DNA of 64,000 bases. It comes from an uncultured bacterium (GTDB taxonomy: Bacteria > Actinomycetota > Actinomycetes > S36-B12 > CAIYMF01). Where the stretch lies: positions 1 through 64,000 of the forward strand of contig CAIYMF010000296.1 of NCBI GenBank assembly GCA_903927265.1, in the 5' to 3' direction. Below the pieces are notes generated by a model that saw only the letters and a program-made list of their open reading frames with translations, did no database searches and was not told the origin of the DNA. A program made the translations under genes and the position numbers. Shown here in pieces: positions 60,603 to 64,000 of the stretch (positions are counted from its first letter, which is position 1; each line of letters opens with the position of its first letter).

Positions 60603-63600
60603 GCGTAAAACTCCCTTTCAACCACCATCCGCGCCCTGCGTGTGACTCGACGGTAGTCGTCGATCAACTGTTGAGTCCCGCCGGGAGGGTACCCGAGCAC
60701 GTGAGCAACCCCACGTCCCTCAACCACATCGAGGGGAACTGAGTCACCCGCCTTGCCGCGTACCAGCATGATCGCATTGCGCATCCGCGTCGCCAGATTC
60801 CAAGCATCGACAAGCACCGAAGCGTCGGCGCCGTCGATCAACCCGTCGTCTACTTCAGCCATCAAGGCCGTCAGGGTGCCAGTTACCCGAAGGGCGGGCA
60901 CCCGATGGGCGTGCTGCAGTTGCAGGGTCTGCACGGTCCACTCGACATCCGATAGCCCGCCGCGGCCGAGTTTGGTGTGCAAGGTCGGATCAGCACCACG
61001 GGGAAGTCGCTCAGATTCCATACGCGCCTTGAGCCGACGAATCTCACGTAGTTCGGCTTCACTCAGACCCGCATCGGGATAACGCAACGGCGCGATCAAC
61101 GCCGTGAATCGATCGCCCAAATCGGGGTCGCCTGCGAGGGGTGCTGCCCGCAGCAACGCTTGGCTCTCCCAGCCTGCCGACCACCGCTCGTAATAGGTCG
61201 CGTACGACTCGAGCGAACGCACGAGAGAACCTTGCCGCCCGTCGGGACGAAGGTCAGCGTCGATCTCAAGAGGTGGGTCAGTACTCGGCGTCATCAACAG
61301 TGAGCGCAATTCGTTCGCCAATTCGAACGCCGCCTCGCTGGCATCTTGCGGATCGGCTGAGTCATAGGGTTCGTGAACGAACATCACATCGGCGTCACTT
61401 CCGTACCCGCACTCGCCGCCACCGAGTCGACCCATGGCAATGATGGCGAACCGCGTCGGTAATTTCGCCGACTTTCCCGCAGCCTCTCGGCTCGCGCACA
61501 CCGAACGCACCGCCGCGTGCAATCCACCGATAACAGTGGCGGCGGTGATGTCGGTTAACGCCTCACACACCTGCTGCACGCTGAGCAATCCCAGCACGTC
61601 AGCGGACGCGACCCGGAACAATTCGCGCCGCCTGATACCGCGCACGATGCTGATTGCCTCAACCGGATCGTCTTGACGAGCCACCGCTGACAACGCCTCG
61701 CTCACGAGAGCCTCGCGGTCACGCGGCATCAATTCCTCATCACGCGCCAACAAACTGACCGAGTCGGGAGACCTCATGAGTAGGTCGGTAGCCAAACGAC
61801 TCGATCCCAGCAGCATCGCGAGCCGCTGAGCAGCAAGCGACTCATCGCGCAACAGGCGTAAGTACCACGGTGTCGCTCCCAAGGCATCGGACACGCGTCG
61901 GAAGCCGAGCAGTGCGGCATCAGGGCTCGGCGTATCGGCGAACCACCCGAGCAGCACCGGAAGCAGCGTGCGCTGAATAGCTGCGCGCCGAGTAACACCG
62001 CTGGTCAAGGCTTCAAGATGCCGAAGTGCGCCCTCAGGATCGAGGTATCCCAAAGCTTCCAGTCGCTGCCCTGCGGCTTCGGTCGTGAGCCGCGCCTCAC
62101 CGGAATCGAGCCGAGCGACTGCTTGCAACAAGGGCCGATAGAACAGTTTCTCGTGCAGCCGTCGGACTTCTCTCTGGTGCACTTTCCATTCTGCAATAAG
62201 TTCAACTGCTGGATCGACCCGGAATCCCAGACTGCGACCCAACACCCGAAGCTCATCAGCGTCATCGGGGAGCAAGTGTGTGCGGCGCAAGCGCCGCAAC
62301 TGCAAACGGTGTTCGAGAGTGCGCTGAAAGCGATACGCCGACGCCAGCGTGGCCGCATCGTCGCGACCGACGTATCCCCAGGTAGCCAGAGCCTCCAGCG
62401 CCGTGAGCGTCGTCGGGCTACGCAGCATCACATCGCTGCGACCGTGCACCAATTGAAGTAGCTGAACCGCGAACTCGACATCGCGGAGACCGCCGGGGCC
62501 CAGTTTGATTTCGCGGTCTACTTCGCCGGCCGGAATATGTTCCTCGACGCGGCGTCGCATCGCCTGCACATCAGTGACGAAGTCGTCGCGATCAGCGACC
62601 GACCACACCCCCGGCAGCATCGCTTCGACATAGGCAGCCCCAAGCACAAGATCACCCGCGCTGGGCCTGGCTTTGAGTAACGCCTGAAACTCCCATGTCT
62701 TTGCCCAACGCTCGTAGTACGCCACGTGACTTGCCAACGTGCGCACCAATGCACCGCTCTTACCCTCGGGCCGCAGGCCTGCATCAACTTCCCAAATCGT
62801 TCCCTCGGCTGTCGCGGCCACACACGCATTGATGACCGAACGCGCCAATCTTGTGGCCGTGACGAGTGCACGTTCCTCGTTGCCACCCGACACCGCTTCA
62901 GCAACGAACACCACGTCGACATCACTCACGTAGTTCAGTTCGCGAGCGCCGCATTTTCCAAGTCCGATAATCGCCAACCGACACGGCTCGGAATCTGCCG
63001 GCAACTCGGCCCGACCAATCGCCAGCGCGGCTTCGAGCACGGCGTCAGCGATGTCGGCAAGTTCGCGCCCCACCTGTTCCATTCCGACGGCACCGTCGAG
63101 ATCGCGCGATGCCAAGCTGAGCACGTGCCGGCGATATTCAACTCTCAATGCGTCGAGAGCCTCGTTACCGGTCACGCCTGCGACGGGCTCGGCCAACGCC
63201 GGGTCTGCCCCGACTCCGCGCAATAAATCACTGCGCAATGAATGACGATCCGGAAGTGGTCCAGAGCCGCGATGGGCAAGATCGGTGAACTGCTGGGGGT
63301 GCCTGATCACATGCTCCCCCAGTGCAACGGAGACTCCCAACACCGGTAGGAGGCTCGCGCGGAGATCGGCATCCCGCGCAATCGATGCGATCGCACGGGC
63401 ACCAAGAGTTGTGTCGGCCAGCCTCGAAAGCGCAAGAACGGCGAGGTCGGGATCGGCAGCGAGACCGAGGTCATCGACGGCATCATCGTCGGTAAGAAGT
63501 GGGGTGAGAGCGGGCGATTCGAGCAGGGCCGACGTGCGCACCGGATCACGCGAACCGAGTCTACGAAGCCGGGCCGAGAGAGTCTCCTGGCGATCAGCCG

Positions 63601-63607
63601 CCGGCAT
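60599..63607 (-). CDS. glnE: Bifunctional glutamine synthetase adenylyltransferase/adenylyl-removing enzyme
   Basis: A 1002-residue regulator that adenylylates and deadenylylates GlnA to set its activity. Both nucleotidyltransferase domains are present: GLGKCGARELNYVSDVD at about 215-231 and the C-terminal MGRLGGGECGYGSDADVMFV near 730. The start ATG 63607 follows GGTGGAG. A longer frame to 63634 is less likely because it runs further into the upstream gene. Its target GlnA is in the same window with the modified Tyr. Confidence 0.96.
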   Translation of the reverse strand: MPAADRQETLSARLRRLGSRDPVRTSALLESPALTPLLTDDDAVDDLGLAADPDLAVLALSRLADTTLGARAIASIARDADLRASLLPVLGVSVALGEHVIRHPQQFTDLAHRGSGPLPDRHSLRSDLLRGVGADPALAEPVAGVTGNEALDALRVEYRRHVLSLASRDLDGAVGMEQVGRELADIADAVLEAALAIGRAELPADSEPCRLAIIGLGKCGARELNYVSDVDVVFVAEAVSGGNEERALVTATRLARSVINACVAATAEGTIWEVDAGLRPEGKSGALVRTLASHVAYYERWAKTWEFQALLKARPSAGDLVLGAAYVEAMLPGVWSVADRDDFVTDVQAMRRRVEEHIPAGEVDREIKLGPGGLRDVEFAVQLLQLVHGRSDVMLRSPTTLTALEALATWGYVGRDDAATLASAYRFQRTLEHRLQLRRLRRTHLLPDDADELRVLGRSLGFRVDPAVELIAEWKVHQREVRRLHEKLFYRPLLQAVARLDSGEARLTTEAAGQRLEALGYLDPEGALRHLEALTSGVTRRAAIQRTLLPVLLGWFADTPSPDAALLGFRRVSDALGATPWYLRLLRDESLAAQRLAMLLGSSRLATDLLMRSPDSVSLLARDEELMPRDREALVSEALSAVARQDDPVEAISIVRGIRRRELFRVASADVLGLLSVQQVCEALTDITAATVIGGLHAAVRSVCASREAAGKSAKLPTRFAIIAMGRLGGGECGYGSDADVMFVHEPYDSADPQDASEAAFELANELRSLLMTPSTDPPLEIDADLRPDGRQGSLVRSLESYATYYERWSAGWESQALLRAAPLAGDPDLGDRFTALIAPLRYPDAGLSEAELREIRRLKARMESERLPRGADPTLHTKLGRGGLSDVEWTVQTLQLQHAHRVPALRVTGTLTALMAEVDDGLIDGADASVLVDAWNLATRMRNAIMLVRGKAGDSVPLDVVEGRGVAHVLGYPPGGTQQLIDDYRRVTRRARMVVEREFYA

Positions 63608-64000
63608 ACTCCACCACCAGGTCGGCCCAGGCATGGAACACCGGTCGCCACGAGTCCTCGATTGCGTCTTGCGACGCGCTCAACTCCTCAACAGCATCCT
63701 CGAGAGTCTTACCCGTCCCTTCCAGAATGTCCGCCTCCGACTCGTCACCCCACCGCGCCATCACCGAGGCATCGATCTCGGGGTGACCCTGCACGCCATA
63801 GACGCGAGTGCCAATCCGCAAAGCCTGGACGGGATAGAACGGGGAGGTGGCAAGCACGGTGGCTCCGAGTGGTGGGTGGGCCACGCCATCGCGATGCATT
63901 TGTGGCACCTGGGCCCGCGTCGGAAGTTGCCCCATCACGGCATCATCGCGACCATCGTCAGTCACGTCGATCCAGCCGACACCCAGCTCCGGGGTGTTAC
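63594..64000 (-). CDS. Class I glutamine amidotransferase (5' end outside the window)
   Basis: The C-terminal part of a GATase1-type protein. GVQGHPEI carries the catalytic His and Glu; the nucleophile Cys lies in the missing N-terminal part. The frame stays open to the right edge (NTPELGVGWIDVT just inside it), so the gene begins beyond 64000. It may be a stand-alone GMP-synthase-like amidotransferase. It overlaps the glnE start by 14 bases and is its upstream operon partner. Confidence 0.85.
   Translation of the reverse strand, partial: NTPELGVGWIDVTDDGRDDAVMGQLPTRAQVPQMHRDGVAHPPLGATVLATSPFYPVQALRIGTRVYGVQGHPEIDASVMARWGDESEADILEGTGKTLEDAVEELSASQDAIEDSWRPVFHAWADLVVEYAGG

Overview
The window is high-GC DNA with GTG/ATG starts, ATGA start-stop overlaps and dense co-directional operons. 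Together with the gene families (DUF222/HNH protein, DUF4191, RDD protein, GlnE, type I GlnA with GlnR-like boxes, MMPL/RND exporter, double-lipoyl E2) this points to an actinobacterium of the class Actinomycetia. I cannot place it further. There is no rRNA, tRNA, CRISPR array, transposase or integrase, and no gene-free gap over 300 bases; the longest are about 240 (31146-31385), 195 (44177-44371) and 192 (26904-27095) bases.

Layout. (1) 1-6.9 kb: an ECF-type importer (EcfT cut by the window edge, double ATPase, S component) runs into lower-ligand cobalamin genes (PhnP-like/CobU fusion, cobT, cobS), so it is probably a B12 or precursor uptake and salvage operon. (2) 6.9-28.5 kb: housekeeping backbone with gcvT, leucyl aminopeptidase, a DUF222/HNH protein, lpd, E2 (sucB-like), a TIGR01777 epimerase, a membrane pseudokinase, an amine-oxidase-like flavoprotein with peptidase E, a GNAT, an RND exporter with a duplicated extracellular domain, lipB-membrane protein-lipA, DUF4191, RDD and glnA. 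(3) 28.6-36.8 kb: an aromatic catabolic island. A multicomponent phenol hydroxylase operon (dmpLMNOP type) with an unknown leading gene diverges from ferredoxin, catechol 2,3-dioxygenase, IclR regulator and thioesterase genes. The shared control region holds a symmetric array of three palindromes. (4) 36.8-47.2 kb: respiratory nitrate reductase (Fe-S-type HTH regulator, narG, narH, narJ, narI) divergent from two narK transporters. (5) 47.3-59.2 kb: a degenerate GGDEF-EAL protein, a TauE/cupredoxin protein with an HMA metallochaperone, a TetR/covalent flavoprotein/PhlG-like hydrolase/DUF1330 operon, a lipoprotein amidase, and an amidohydrolase coupled to a PAS-PAS-GGDEF-EAL protein. (6) 59.2-64 kb: backbone again (MFS exporter, glnE and a class I glutamine amidotransferase cut by the right edge).

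How it fits together. glnA and glnE frame the accessory block: GlnE controls GlnA by adenylylation (target Tyr402 is present) and glnA carries GlnR-like boxes. The block pairs an oxygen-dependent phenol-to-catechol-to-ring-cleavage route with nitrate respiration, which suits a life at low or fluctuating oxygen. Lower meta-pathway genes are not in the window. The least explained pieces are the three-palindrome control region, the TetR-flavoprotein-PhlG-like operon, the PhnP-like domain fused to CobU and the unknown gene at the head of the phenol hydroxylase operon.
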